A DNA stretch of 14,825 nt from an uncultured Polaromonas sp. (GCA_946479075.1 CAMLDT010000074.1:1-14825), one strand, 5' to 3'; counted from the first letter of the stretch, positions 1 through 7,970 are shown. Notes: generated by a model from the sequence alone, not told the origin. Program-made: numbers and translations.

Positions 1-408
1 GGCGCCCAGCGCACCTACGAAGTCACCGAGGTCAACGAGATGCTGCAGGGCATGGAGCGTTTCAACGGCATTTTTGTCTGCACCACCAACCTGCTGGAAA
101 GCCTGGACCAGGCGGCGCTGCGGCGCTTTACCTTCAAGATCAAATTCATGCCGCTGACGGCGCAGCAACGCGAGCACATGTTTGTGGCCGAAGCCCTGGG
201 CGGCGACGCCGCCGCCCTGAGTGCTGCGGTGCGCGAGCGGCTGGCCCGGCTGGGGCAGCTCTGCCCCGGTGACTTTGCGGCCGTCAAACGCCAGACCGAG
301 ATCCTGGACGTGGCATTCAGCGCCGACGAGTTTGTCAGCCAGCTGGAGGCCGAGCACCGGATCAAGCCGGAGGTGCGGGAGGCGCGCAGCATGGGCTTCA
401 TCCAGTAG
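1..408 (+). CDS. AAA-family ATPase, C-terminal end (5' truncated by window)
   Basis: The reading frame is open from the first base and ends at TAG 406-408, giving the last 135 residues of a longer protein. The visible part is the second half of an AAA module. A hydrophobic strand ends in a sensor-1-like FVCTTN (about residues 25-30). It is followed by LDQAALRRF, the pattern in which AAA proteins place their arginine finger region, and then by a helical lid domain. The Walker A and B motifs must lie upstream of the window. The C-terminal tail, with EVREARSMGFIQ, has no motif I recognise. Such proteins use ATP to remodel or unfold protein partners, but the partner cannot be inferred here. The gene converges on the GGDEF-protein gene, with 35 bases between the stop codons. 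Assignment to the AAA superfamily is fairly secure; the subfamily is unknown. Confidence 0.8.
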   Translation, partial: GAQRTYEVTEVNEMLQGMERFNGIFVCTTNLLESLDQAALRRFTFKIKFMPLTAQQREHMFVAEALGGDAAALSAAVRERLARLGQLCPGDFAAVKRQTEILDVAFSADEFVSQLEAEHRIKPEVREARSMGFIQ

Positions 409-410
409 CC

Positions 411-434
411 AGGGCGCAGGTTTGTCCGCGCCCT
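411..434. terminator. Inverted repeat between convergent genes, possible bidirectional terminator
   Basis: AGGGCGC at 411-417 and GCGCCCT at 428-434 form a perfect 7-bp GC-rich stem with a 10-base loop. The stem lies in the 35-base gap between the stop codons of the convergent AAA ATPase and GGDEF genes, where a shared terminator would be expected. Neither side carries a clear run of T, so it is not a textbook intrinsic terminator. It may instead mark a Rho-assisted end or protect the 3' ends. Confidence 0.4.
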
Positions 435-443
435 TCCAAAACT

Positions 444-2195
444 TCAGAACTGGATCATCCTGATCGCCTTGCGTGATCCGTCGTTCATGTCCCGGGCGGC
501 GTGCAGCAGGCGGTTCAGGTAGGCCTGGGCGTCCGACTTCACCAGCCGTGACGGCTCCGGCATGTAGCCAATGGCGATGTGAAAGACCAGCGGATCGGCA
601 TCGGGCAACTCGCGGGACGGGCGCAGCCCGCTGGCCAGGATCTTGGTGGCCACGTCATTGGCCGCGTCGCTGTTCACCGGCCCTTCCATCAGCAGGGCAA
701 ACTGGCTGTCCCCGACCCGCGCCACGGTATCGGTGGTCTGGGTGGCCGCGCGTATGCGCGAGGCCGCCATCACCATGGCGCGGTCGCCGGTTTCGCGGCC
801 GTGCTGCTGCTGCAGGTCCGCCAGGTTGCTCAGGTTGATGATCAGCAGGGCGCAAGGCTGCTGATAACGCGCACCGGTGCTCAGCGCCTGGCGCAGCTTG
901 CTGACCATGGCCCGCGCCGAGGCCAGTCCGGTCAGGGGGTCGGTGGTGCGCAGGGTGCTTGCGCGCGACTCGGATTCCCGCCGCTGGGTCACCCGGCGCA
1001 GCAGGCCGTAAAACAGGATGGGCGCTTCCAGTGCGGAGCCCAGCAGCAGCGCGTTTTCCGTCAGAAAGCTGGCCCGCAGCAGGCCGAAATTGCGGCCCAG
1101 CGGAAACAGCGTGGCCAGCACGATGGGCAAAAACCCCAGCGCCAGCCAGCGTGCGTGCCGGTCGCCCTCGAACATGGACACGCCCACCACCAGCAGCAGG
1201 GCCACGATGCCGGCGCTCACGATCACGTTGGCCACGGCAAAACTCTCGGCCGTCGGGATGGTGCCGTCAATCACCGCGATGCTGAGCAGCAGGCCGAACA
1301 TGGCCATCAGGAACCAGTCCAGCGCGCGCGAAAACCGCTTGGGCGTGGTGACCGTGCGGACAAACAGCATGGCGGTCGATGCCGCGGCCAGCGGGAGCGC
1401 AAAAACCGCGGGATTGTTCAATGCCGGCAGTTCCGGCCACCAGTACAGGCCGGCCATGCCGGTGAACGCCGCCTGCGAAGCGGCAAAGGTGCTGACGTAC
1501 AGGGTGTAGCTCGCAAAGCCCCAGTCGCGGTAGGCCACCGCGTTGATCAGTGCCAGCAGGCTGATGAGAAAGGCCAGCCCGAAATAGGCGCCCAGCAGCA
1601 CATGGTCAAGCTGGCGCGTGGCGGTCAGTTGCGAGTCACCCACGGCGCGCGGCACCGCAGAAAAGGGCACCCGCGCGTGTTCGATGCGCACGTAGTAGCG
1701 GATGACTTCCCCCTGCTCGGCGCTCATCGACAGCGCCGGGTAGCGGCCCGGCAGCGGCCACACGCTCATCGGCAAGGTGTCGCCGGCGTGCTGCGTCACC
1801 CAGCGGCCCAGGGTGTCGCGGTAATACAGGCTGATTTTGTCCACACCGGCCATCGGCAGCTCCAGTTTCCAGCGAAAGCTCGGGTCGACGATCAGCGCGT
1901 CGAAGCGCAGCCACAGCGCGGCGTCCTCCAGAATCTGGGGCTGGCCGACCCGCAGGGGTTTGAAGGGCAGGGTCAGCGCGCCCGCCTCGACCGCTTCCAC
2001 CGGTGTCCGGCCGCCGGGATCGAGCCAGCTGTCCAGCACCGGCCCCAGGGTGAAGGGGCCGGGCCGGGCACCCAGCGTCAACAGCTCGCCCGCCCGGGCG
2101 GGCAGGGCCACCTGCAGGCACAGTGCGGCCAGCACCAGCCTGACCAGGACGGCGAACACGCCTGCGGCGGTGAATGTTGTGTTGGAGGCTCGCAC
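444..2195 (-). CDS. Membrane sensor with 7TMR-DISM region and degenerate GGDEF domain
   Basis: This 583-residue protein starts at GTG 2193-2195. An N-terminal signal sequence (about residues 8-35, ending PARA/GE) leads to an extracytoplasmic beta-rich domain of the 7TMR-DISMED2 type (about 55-185). Seven hydrophobic segments follow (about 198-400), then a cytoplasmic GGDEF-type domain (about 415-583) that begins with the usual DPLTGLASARAM. Active GGDEF enzymes make cyclic di-GMP, a second messenger for motility and biofilm switching. Here the signature is GDSQF (495-499) instead of GG(D/E)EF, and the usual metal-binding DxD region reads INLSNL. Catalysis is therefore unlikely. The protein may bind GTP or c-di-GMP, or signal by dimerisation. 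No good Shine-Dalgarno site precedes the start; CACAAT ends eight bases upstream of GTG. The gene is monocistronic and converges on the AAA gene. Confidence 0.88.
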   Translation of the reverse strand: MRASNTTFTAAGVFAVLVRLVLAALCLQVALPARAGELLTLGARPGPFTLGPVLDSWLDPGGRTPVEAVEAGALTLPFKPLRVGQPQILEDAALWLRFDALIVDPSFRWKLELPMAGVDKISLYYRDTLGRWVTQHAGDTLPMSVWPLPGRYPALSMSAEQGEVIRYYVRIEHARVPFSAVPRAVGDSQLTATRQLDHVLLGAYFGLAFLISLLALINAVAYRDWGFASYTLYVSTFAASQAAFTGMAGLYWWPELPALNNPAVFALPLAAASTAMLFVRTVTTPKRFSRALDWFLMAMFGLLLSIAVIDGTIPTAESFAVANVIVSAGIVALLLVVGVSMFEGDRHARWLALGFLPIVLATLFPLGRNFGLLRASFLTENALLLGSALEAPILFYGLLRRVTQRRESESRASTLRTTDPLTGLASARAMVSKLRQALSTGARYQQPCALLIINLSNLADLQQQHGRETGDRAMVMAASRIRAATQTTDTVARVGDSQFALLMEGPVNSDAANDVATKILASGLRPSRELPDADPLVFHIAIGYMPEPSRLVKSDAQAYLNRLLHAARDMNDGSRKAIRMIQF

Positions 2196-2330
2196 AGGCG
2201 GCTATTGTGCCGCAGGCTTTTGCGGGTGAGCCGGCCGCGGGATTGCCGGTGTATCGGCCCGGACCGGCGGGTAAGCGGCGGGTAGTCTGTCCGCCTGGGC
2301 GTTCATGCGGGGCTGGCTGACAACCCTGGA

Positions 2331-2389
2331 AATGCTATGAATTCAGGAGCTGCTCGCGCCCGCCAGGCAAGGGCTGGAGGCTGATTTTG
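2331..2389. repeat. Dispersed repeat copy R1
   Basis: This is one of four related copies in the window. It shares the ordered blocks ATGCTAT, AGGAGCTGCT, GCGCCCG, AGGGCTGGAG and GATTTT with the others. GCCC and GGGC in the middle could pair as a short hairpin. It ends directly at the recQ stop codon (2390-2392), so it lies in the 3' flank of recQ. I recognise the type as a short intergenic repeat common in Comamonadaceae genomes; its function is unknown. Confidence 0.75.
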
Positions 2390-4267
2390 TCATTGATCCA
2401 TGCTGCAGACGCGCAGCACTTCCCGGCCGTAGGCTTCCAGCTTCTTGGTGCCTATCCCGCTGATGCCTTCGAGGTCGGCGATGTCCTGCGGTGCACGCTC
2501 GGCAATGGCGCGCAGCGTCGCGTCATGAAAGATCACAAAGGCCGGCAGGTTGTGTTCGCGTGCCACCTCGGCGCGCCAGGCCTTGAGCCGTCCCAGGCGT
2601 TCCAGCGCACCGGCATTGAGCGACGCTTCGGCCAGCCCCTTGGCCGAGGTCTTGGTGCTTTTTTTGCCGCGCCGCTCGGACGATGTGCCCGCGGCCTGCT
2701 CACGCAGCATCACGCTGACTTCACCCTTGAGCACCTGGCGCGCATCGGGCAGCAGTTGCAGGGTGTTGAAGGCGTCGGGATCGACCCGCACCATGCCCTT
2801 GGCGATCAACTGGCGCAACACGCCGCGCCATTGCACCTCGGACAGGTCGGTGCCGATGCCGAAGGTGCTGAGCTGGTCGTGGCTGTGCTGCAGCACCTTT
2901 TCGGTCGCCTTGCCGCGCAGGATGTCCATCAGGTGACCGGCGCCGAAGCTGATGCCGCTGGCCTGCTGCACCCGGTAGATGCAGCTGAGCATCTTGCGCG
3001 CGGCTTCGGTCGCGTCCCAGACGGCCGGCGGGTTCAGGCAGTTGTCGCAATTCCCGCAGGGCAGGCTTTCCTCGCCGAAATAATGCAGCAGGCTCACGCG
3101 CCGGCAACGTGTGTCTTCGGCCAGGCTCAGCAGCGCATCGAGCTTGCCGCGCATCACCTGCTTGAACTCCTCGCTGGCGGCTTCGCTGGTGTCGATCATG
3201 CGGCGCTGGTTCACCACGTCCTGCAGGCCGTAGGTCATCCAGGCGTTGGCCGGCAGGCCGTCGCGTCCGGCGCGGCCGGTTTCCTGGTAATAGCCCTCGA
3301 TGTTTTTGGGCGTGTCCAGGTGGGCGACAAAACGCACGTCGGGCTTGTCGATGCCCATGCCGAAAGCGATGGTGGCGACCATCACCGTGCCTTCCTCGCG
3401 CAGGAAGCGGTCCTGGCGCTGCTGGCGCAAGCTGCTGTCCAGGCCGGCGTGGTAAGCCATGGCCTTGAGCCCCGCGTCCTGCAATGCGTCGGCGACTTCC
3501 TCCACGCGTTTGCGCGACTGGCAATACACGATGCCGGCCTCGCCCGCATGTTCGCTCTCGATGAAACGCAGCAGCTGGTGCGTCGCGTTGGTTTTTTCGA
3601 CGATGGTGTAACGAATGTTGGGCCGGTCGAAGCTGCTGACGAACGCGCGCGCGTCTTCCAGCTTGAGCCGCTCGATCATGTCCTGGCGCGTCAGCGCATC
3701 GGCGGTTGCCGTCAGCGCGATGCGCGGCACATCGGGAAAGGTCTCGTGCAGCAGGCTCAGGGACCGGTACTCGGGCCGGAAGTCGTGGCCCCACTGGCTC
3801 ACGCAATGCGCCTCGTCAATCGCAAACAGGCTCAACAGCCCGCGCTCGTGCAGCGAACCCAGCAGGCCCTTCATGCGCGGCGTGTTGATGCGCTCGGGCG
3901 CCGCGTACAGCAGGGTCAGTTCGTTGCGCAGCAACTGTTTTTCCAGCGCGCTGCTTTCTTCCTGGGTCTGCGTGGAATTGAGAAAGGCGGCAGACACGCC
4001 GGCTTCATGCAGCGCGCCGACCTGGTCGTGCATCAGCGCGATCAGCGGCGAGATCACCACCGTCACGCCATGGCCGGCGTTTTGCCGGGCAATCGCCGGG
4101 ATCTGGTAACACAGGGACTTGCCGCCGCCGGTCGGCATCAGCACCAGCGCATCGCCACCCTGCACCACGTGGTCCACGATGGCCTGCTGCGGGCCCCGGA
4201 AATCCGCATAACCAAAAACCTGGCTCAGGATGTCCAGCGGGGTCGGTGCAGTCAAGGTGTTCGGCAA
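2390..4267 (-). CDS. recQ: ATP-dependent DNA helicase RecQ
   Basis: RecQ is a 3'-to-5' superfamily 2 helicase acting in recombinational repair and at stalled replication forks. At 625 residues the protein is full length for bacterial RecQ. Visible motifs are Walker A TGGGKS (46-51), the DEAH box (151-154) followed by the aromatic-rich [13 protein letters not shown] loop, and the motif VI region [10 protein letters not shown]. The RQC zinc site uses Cys388, Cys404, Cys407 and Cys410 (CGNCDNC). A winged-helix region follows, then an HRDC domain near the C-terminus (about 545-620) with [14 protein letters not shown]. The frame begins at a TTG (4265-4267); the next in-frame candidate is another TTG at codon 5. 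Neither has a clear ribosome site, so the exact start is uncertain by a few residues. Repeats R1 and R2 flank the gene in the same orientation. Confidence 0.97.
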   Translation of the reverse strand: MPNTLTAPTPLDILSQVFGYADFRGPQQAIVDHVVQGGDALVLMPTGGGKSLCYQIPAIARQNAGHGVTVVISPLIALMHDQVGALHEAGVSAAFLNSTQTQEESSALEKQLLRNELTLLYAAPERINTPRMKGLLGSLHERGLLSLFAIDEAHCVSQWGHDFRPEYRSLSLLHETFPDVPRIALTATADALTRQDMIERLKLEDARAFVSSFDRPNIRYTIVEKTNATHQLLRFIESEHAGEAGIVYCQSRKRVEEVADALQDAGLKAMAYHAGLDSSLRQQRQDRFLREEGTVMVATIAFGMGIDKPDVRFVAHLDTPKNIEGYYQETGRAGRDGLPANAWMTYGLQDVVNQRRMIDTSEAASEEFKQVMRGKLDALLSLAEDTRCRRVSLLHYFGEESLPCGNCDNCLNPPAVWDATEAARKMLSCIYRVQQASGISFGAGHLMDILRGKATEKVLQHSHDQLSTFGIGTDLSEVQWRGVLRQLIAKGMVRVDPDAFNTLQLLPDARQVLKGEVSVMLREQAAGTSSERRGKKSTKTSAKGLAEASLNAGALERLGRLKAWRAEVAREHNLPAFVIFHDATLRAIAERAPQDIADLEGISGIGTKKLEAYGREVLRVCSMDQ

Positions 4268-4294
4268 GGGTTGAAAGTGTCAGGGCGAAGCAAA

Positions 4295-4357
4295 AATGCT
4301 ATCAAATAAGGAGCTGATGGCGCCCGTCAGTCGTGGGCTGGAGCCCGATTTGGCTTC
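4295..4357. repeat. Dispersed repeat copy R2
   Basis: Shares AATGCTATCAAA, AGGAGCTG, GCGCCCG, GGGCTGGAGCCCGATTT and GGCTTCA with the other copies, in the same order and with similar spacing. It fills most of the 97-base gap between the recQ start and the rhodanese stop. Together with R1 it brackets recQ as a pair of direct repeats about 1.9 kb apart. Any transcript reading from the rhodanese gene into recQ would cross it. Confidence 0.8.
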
Positions 4358-4364
4358 AAACCGG

Positions 4365-4757
4365 CTACATCTGCTCCCAAGGCAGTCCCTCAAACCGCCA
4401 GCCGCTGAGCGTGGATCTCTGGAACTGCTCGTCGAGCTCGCCTTCAAAACCGTGCACCACGTTGATGACCTCGCTGAAGCCCGCGGCCTCCAGGGCCTGC
4501 CCGGCGGCCAGGGTGCGCTGGCCGGAGCGGCAGATCAGCAGCACCGGCTGCTCCTTGCCGCTGGCTTCGCGCGCGACGGCGTCGGCAAACTTCTTGGGGT
4601 CGGGGGTCAGGTCGGGGTATTCGTACCACGGCACGTTGACCACCCCGGGCGGGCGGCCGACGTACAGCGACTCGATCTCCATGCGCACATCGACAAACAG
4701 GGCGTCGGGGTGCTGCTGCAGGTAGCCCCAGGCTTCTTTGGGTTGGAGGTGTTTCAT
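4365..4757 (-). CDS. Single-domain rhodanese-like sulfurtransferase
   Basis: A 130-residue cytosolic protein consisting of one rhodanese domain. The N-terminal LFVDVRMEIES is the usual entry strand of the fold. The active-site loop is CRSGQR, with Cys76 as the residue expected to carry the persulfide, and it is followed by the AAGQALEAAGF helix. Family members move sulfane sulfur from thiosulfate or thiols to acceptors such as cyanide, or deliver sulfur for cofactor and tRNA thiolation. The substrate here cannot be told. Starts at ATG 4755-4757 with only a weak GGA upstream. It is divergent from the metH-type gene across 106 bases and co-directional with recQ, from which repeat R2 separates it. 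A weak -10-like GACAAT (minus strand, 4780-4785) could drive it. Confidence 0.92.
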   Translation of the reverse strand: MKHLQPKEAWGYLQQHPDALFVDVRMEIESLYVGRPPGVVNVPWYEYPDLTPDPKKFADAVAREASGKEQPVLLICRSGQRTLAAGQALEAAGFSEVINVVHGFEGELDEQFQRSTLSGWRFEGLPWEQM

Positions 4758-4827
4758 GGTGGTATCCGGCGGAAGCCTTATTGTCGGGCATGTCGGCGGC
4801 CACGGTTCCAGGCGATAACCGCAGGTT

Positions 4828-4863
4828 TTGTGTGTGCAGGCAACAGCCCCCTAAAATCGGGGC
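4828..4863 (+). promoter_or_regulatory. Candidate promoter of the metH-type gene, leaderless architecture
   Basis: TTGTGT (4828-4833), an 18-base spacer and TAAAAT (4852-4857) form a sigma-70-like promoter. The hexamer ends six bases before the ATG at 4864, so transcription would begin at or next to the start codon. The -10 box sits inside a perfect inverted repeat, GCCCC (4846-4850) and GGGGC (4859-4863). The GGGG is too close to the ATG to act as a normal Shine-Dalgarno sequence. Confidence 0.55.
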
Positions 4864-5910
4864 ATGAAGCAAGCCATCTACACCCGCGGCGCGGCGCTGC
4901 CCGCCCTCCTGGAAAAGCGCATCGCCATCCTCGACGGCGCGATGGGCACCATGATCCAGCGCTTCAAGCTGAGCGAGGCGCAATACCGCGGTGAACGCTT
5001 CAAGGACTTCCCCAAAGACGTCAAGGGCAACAACGAGCTGCTGAGCCTGACGCGGCCCGACGTGATCCAGGACATCCACGAAGGTTATCTGGCGGCCGGC
5101 GCCGACATGATCGAGACCAACACCTTTGGCGCGACCACCGTGGCCCAGGCCGATTACGACATGGCCGACCTGGCGGTGGAAATGAATGTGGAATCGGCCC
5201 GCATCGCGCGCGCCGCCTGCGACAAATTCTCGACGCCGGACAAGCCGCGTTTTGTCGTCGGCGCCCTCGGCCCCACGCCCAAGACCGCCAGCATCAGCCC
5301 CGACGTCAACGACCCCGGCGCGCGCAACACCAGCTTCGAGGAGCTGCGCAAGGCGTATTACGAGCAGACCGAGGCATTGGTCAAGGGCGGCGCTGATGTG
5401 CTGCTGGTCGAAACCATTTTCGACACCCTGAACGCCAAGGCCGCCTTGTTTGCCATCGACGAGTATTTCGACAACAGCGGCGAGCGCCTGCCGCTGATCA
5501 TCAGCGGCACCGTCACCGACGCTTCCGGCCGCATCCTGAGCGGCCAGACCGTGACCGCCTTCTGGCACAGCATCCGCCACGCCCAGCCGCTCGCCGTCGG
5601 CCTCAATTGCGCACTGGGCGCCGCACTGATGCGCCCCTACATCCAGGAACTGGCACGGGTGGCTGGCGACACCTACATCAGCTGCTACCCGAACGCCGGC
5701 TTGCCCAACCCGATGAGCGACACGGGCTTCGACGAAACACCCGACGTGACTTCGCGCCTGCTGCGCGAGTTTGCCGACGAAGGCTTGGTCAACATCGTCG
5801 GCGGCTGTTGCGGCACCACGCCCGAGCACATCGGCGCCATCCACCAGGCGGTCGAGCCACTGGCGCCGCGCAGCATCCAGCGCGGCTTCTTTTACAAGCA
5901 AGCGGCCTGA
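4864..5910 (+). CDS. metH: Methionine synthase homocysteine-binding module (split MetH, N-terminal part)
   Basis: A 348-residue protein matching only the homocysteine S-methyltransferase module of cobalamin-dependent MetH, which activates homocysteine thiolate on zinc for methylation by methylcobalamin. It opens with [11 protein letters not shown] and carries ETNTFGATT. The three zinc-ligand cysteines are present: Cys249 in GLNCALG, and Cys315 and Cys316 in GGCCGTT. E. coli MetH is about 1,227 residues; the folate, cobalamin and reactivation modules are absent here. The protein ends at a natural TGA, with no remnant of them before thiL. Split metH genes are known in Burkholderiales, so this is probably a functional half whose partner lies outside the window. 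A less likely alternative is an S-methylmethionine- or betaine-type homocysteine methyltransferase; the N-terminal sequence is clearly MetH-like. Confidence 0.9.
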   Translation: MKQAIYTRGAALPALLEKRIAILDGAMGTMIQRFKLSEAQYRGERFKDFPKDVKGNNELLSLTRPDVIQDIHEGYLAAGADMIETNTFGATTVAQADYDMADLAVEMNVESARIARAACDKFSTPDKPRFVVGALGPTPKTASISPDVNDPGARNTSFEELRKAYYEQTEALVKGGADVLLVETIFDTLNAKAALFAIDEYFDNSGERLPLIISGTVTDASGRILSGQTVTAFWHSIRHAQPLAVGLNCALGAALMRPYIQELARVAGDTYISCYPNAGLPNPMSDTGFDETPDVTSRLLREFADEGLVNIVGGCCGTTPEHIGAIHQAVEPLAPRSIQRGFFYKQAA

Positions 5911-5949
5911 GGGCTGGCTGGTGCGCCTGGCCTGACATGGCGCCGCCCT

Positions 5950-5961
5950 TATGCTCAGGCC
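5950..5961 (+). promoter_or_regulatory. -10-like hexamer just upstream of thiL
   Basis: TATGCT (5950-5955) ends six bases before the thiL ATG at 5962, the same spacing as at the metH-type gene. CTGACA (5932-5937) looks like a -35 box, but the 12-base spacing is too short for a standard promoter. No Shine-Dalgarno sequence lies between the metH-type stop codon and this ATG. The gene may therefore have its own leaderless start, or be read from upstream. Confidence 0.35.
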
Positions 5962-6933
5962 ATGGGTGAATTCGACCTGATCGCGCGTTACTTCCAGCGT
6001 CCCACGGCCCGCGCCGTGCTGGGGGTGGGTGACGACTGCGCCCTGTTGCAACCCGCTGAGGGCATGCAGCTGGCCATCTCCAGCGACATGCTGGTCGAAG
6101 GGCGGCATTTTTTTGCCGATGTTGATCCCTCCGCCCTTGGCCACAAGGCGCTGGCCGTCAACCTCAGCGACCTGGCCGCCTGCGGCGCGCAGCCCATGGC
6201 CTTCACGCTGGCACTGGCCTTGCCCCGCGCCGACGAGGCCTGGCTGGCGGCGTTTTCGCGCGGCCTGTTCGCGCTGGCCGATGAGCACGGCTGCGAGCTG
6301 GTGGGCGGCGACACCACACAGGGCCCGCTGAACATCTGCATCACGGTTTTTGGCGAGCTGCCGCGCGGCCAGGCGCTGCTGCGTTCGGGCGCCCGCGCCG
6401 GCGACGACCTTTACGTCAGCGGCACGCTGGGCGATGCCCGGCTGGCGCTGGAGGCGCTGCGCGGCAACATCACACTGCCCTCCGGCTGGATGGCGGCGGC
6501 GCGCCACCGGCTGGAGCAGCCGACACCGCGCGTCGCACTGGGCATGGCGCTGCGCGGCATTGCCAGCGCGGCCATCGATGTCAGCGACGGCCTGCTCGGC
6601 GACCTGGGCCACATCCTCAGCGCTTCACGCGTCGGTGCGCAGATCGACACGGCGCGGGTGTTGCCCCTTCTGGCAGGCGGCGGCGAGGCCGGCGCGCAAG
6701 ACCTGCTACATGCCGACGCGCGGCTGGGCAGCGTGCTTTCCGGCGGCGATGACTACGAGCTGGCCTTCACCGCGCCGGTGTCATTGCGCGCCGCCGTACA
6801 AGCGGCTGCGCTGGAAGCGCGTACACCGGTCACGCGCATCGGCAGCATCGACAGTGCCCCCGGCCTGCGCCTGCTCGACGCCGGCGGTCAGCCGGTACGC
6901 GGCGACTTCGCTTCCTTCGATCATTTCGCCTGA
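5962..6933 (+). CDS. thiL: Thiamine-monophosphate kinase
   Basis: ThiL phosphorylates thiamine monophosphate to thiamine pyrophosphate using ATP, the last step of vitamin B1 synthesis. The protein has 323 residues, normal for the family. It begins with GEFDLIARYF and shows the metal- and nucleotide-binding motifs of the PurM/AIR-synthase fold: GDD (23-25), SSDMLVEGRHF (about 40-50), NLSDLAACGA (67-76), GGDTTQGP (115-122), DVSDGL (206-211) and GGDDYEL (261-267). It lies 51 bases after the metH-type gene. Its last 13 bases overlap the 3' end of the convergent LysR gene. In many proteobacteria thiL directly precedes pgpA; here pgpA comes about 4.7 kb later, beyond an aromatic-catabolism cassette. 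Confidence 0.96.
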   Translation: MGEFDLIARYFQRPTARAVLGVGDDCALLQPAEGMQLAISSDMLVEGRHFFADVDPSALGHKALAVNLSDLAACGAQPMAFTLALALPRADEAWLAAFSRGLFALADEHGCELVGGDTTQGPLNICITVFGELPRGQALLRSGARAGDDLYVSGTLGDARLALEALRGNITLPSGWMAAARHRLEQPTPRVALGMALRGIASAAIDVSDGLLGDLGHILSASRVGAQIDTARVLPLLAGGGEAGAQDLLHADARLGSVLSGGDDYELAFTAPVSLRAAVQAAALEARTPVTRIGSIDSAPGLRLLDAGGQPVRGDFASFDHFA

Positions 6934-7850
6934 GCACGCGCGGCGCCAGGCTTGCCCAGCACCGCACGCATCACATCGACAAAACTCTGGCTGGCGGCCG
7001 ACAGGGAGCGGCCGCGTTTGGTGACCACCGAAATGTCGCGCGACACCCGCGGCTGGTTCAGGGTCTTGATCACCAGATCCGGCTCGGCACCGTGGGCCGC
7101 AAACGCCGAGGGCATGATCGATGCGCCCAGCCCGCTGGCCGTCATCCACAGCGCCGTGGAAAGAAAGGACACCTCGTTGACCACGTTCAGCGAGACGCCG
7201 GCCCCGGCGGCGGTGGCGTCGATCATGGGCCGGATGCCGTAGCCAGGGCGCACGGTGATGACCGGATGGCCGCCGAGGTCGACCCAGCGTACCGTCCTTT
7301 TCTGGGCCAGCACATGGTCGGCACGGCACACCAGGCTCAGCTGGTCATGCACCAGCGTCTGCAGGTCGGCATCGGCCAGCATTTTCTCGGGTGTGCCGAC
7401 GCCGAAGTCCACGTGTTCACCGATCACGCGCGACATGAACTGGTCCGGCGCGCAGTCGTCCACCACCACGCGGATGTCCGGGTACAGCGCGGCAAAGCGG
7501 CGGATCACCGGCGGCATCACAAAAGCCGCCAGGGTCGGCGTGACGGCGACGCAGACGCGGCCGCGCCGCAGGCCGCTCAGGTCGCGAAAGCTGCTGCCCA
7601 TGGACTCCACATCGCGCAGGATGCGCTCGGCCACCACCAGCGCTTCGCGCGCCGCTTGCGTCGGCTGCAACGACCGCGTGGTGCGGTCAAACAGGCGTGC
7701 CCCCAGGCCGTCTTCCATCTGGCGGATCAGCACACTGACGGCGGACTGCGTCACAAACAGCTGCTCGGCAGCCGCGCTGAGTTTGCCCAGCCGGTAAACC
7801 GCCACAAAAGCGCGCAACTGCCGGACCGTGGGCGTGAAGAGTTGATTCAT
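6921..7850 (-). CDS. LysR-type transcriptional regulator
   Basis: A 309-residue regulator from ATG 7848-7850; the frame stays open to a TTG two codons upstream, which is less likely. The N-terminal winged helix-turn-helix (about residues 7-65) includes LSAAAEQLFVTQSAVSVLIRQME and ARLFDRTTRS. It is followed by a two-lobed effector-binding domain. Family members normally activate a divergent operon when a pathway intermediate binds, and repress themselves. Here the divergent neighbours are a Bug-type binding protein, a flavoprotein hydroxylase and a hydrolase, so an aromatic compound is a plausible effector (inference). The gene converges on thiL with a 13-base overlap, leaving no room for a dedicated terminator. 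A -10-like TATACT ends eight bases before the ATG and overlaps the palindrome at 7862-7881, consistent with autoregulation. Confidence 0.95.
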   Translation of the reverse strand: MNQLFTPTVRQLRAFVAVYRLGKLSAAAEQLFVTQSAVSVLIRQMEDGLGARLFDRTTRSLQPTQAAREALVVAERILRDVESMGSSFRDLSGLRRGRVCVAVTPTLAAFVMPPVIRRFAALYPDIRVVVDDCAPDQFMSRVIGEHVDFGVGTPEKMLADADLQTLVHDQLSLVCRADHVLAQKRTVRWVDLGGHPVITVRPGYGIRPMIDATAAGAGVSLNVVNEVSFLSTALWMTASGLGASIMPSAFAAHGAEPDLVIKTLNQPRVSRDISVVTKRGRSLSAASQSFVDVMRAVLGKPGAARAQAK

Positions 7851-7861
7851 GAACAAAAAGT

Positions 7862-7881
7862 ATAAATCCTTCGAAATTTAT
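7862..7881. promoter_or_regulatory. Candidate LysR-regulator operator in the divergent promoter region
   Basis: ATAAAT (7862-7867) and ATTTAT (7876-7881) are perfect inverted arms around an 8-base centre that contains the palindrome TTCGAA. It is an AT-rich dyad in an otherwise GC-rich region. It lies 11 bases from the regulator's start codon and overlaps the regulator's -10-like TATACT (plus strand 7859-7864). This size and placement fit a LysR-type recognition site that would block the regulator's own promoter and activate the divergent operon. Confidence 0.5.
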
Positions 7882-7928
7882 CGTTATGCGAATGAATCAA
7901 TATCGGCTTCAATGGCGACGGAGACAAG

Positions 7929-7947
7929 GTCCGCCCGCCAGGCGGAC
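7929..7947 (+). other. Perfect hairpin in the leader of the binding-protein gene
   Basis: GTCCGCC (7929-7935) and GGCGGAC (7941-7947) form a 7-bp GC-rich stem with a 5-base loop. It stands 12 bases upstream of the ribosome binding site of the Bug/TctC-type gene. No T-run follows, so it is not an intrinsic terminator. It could stabilise the mRNA 5' end or affect translation. Confidence 0.4.
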
Positions 7948-7959
7948 ATCCCGCACAAC

Positions 7960-7966
7960 AAGGAGA
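7960..7966 (+). promoter_or_regulatory. Strong ribosome binding site of the binding-protein gene
   Basis: AAGGAGA lies four bases before the ATG at 7971. It is one of only two strong Shine-Dalgarno sites in the window, the other being upstream of pncC. It fixes the start of the binding protein and suggests high expression compared with the neighbouring genes, which lack a clear site. Confidence 0.75.
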
Positions 7967-7970
7967 CACC

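Noticed and set aside
579..2285. Long plus-strand open frame (568 codons) opposite the GGDEF gene
   Set aside because: Its product is rich in Gln, Arg, His and Gly with no recognisable domain. It mirrors a real gene with strong motifs; long antisense frames are expected at this GC content.
2387..4309. 640-codon open frame antisense to recQ
   Set aside because: recQ has every helicase motif in the minus frame. The plus-frame product is low-complexity and motif-free.
4758..4863. Possible cobalamin riboswitch upstream of the methionine synthase module
   Set aside because: The gap is only 106 bases, shorter than the usual B12 element. No B12-box-like sequence was seen, and the -10 box next to the ATG leaves no leader RNA.
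4444..6612. 722-codon minus-strand frame across the metH-type gene and thiL
   Set aside because: A shadow frame: metal- and zinc-binding motifs are intact in the plus-strand genes, and the minus product is compositionally biased.
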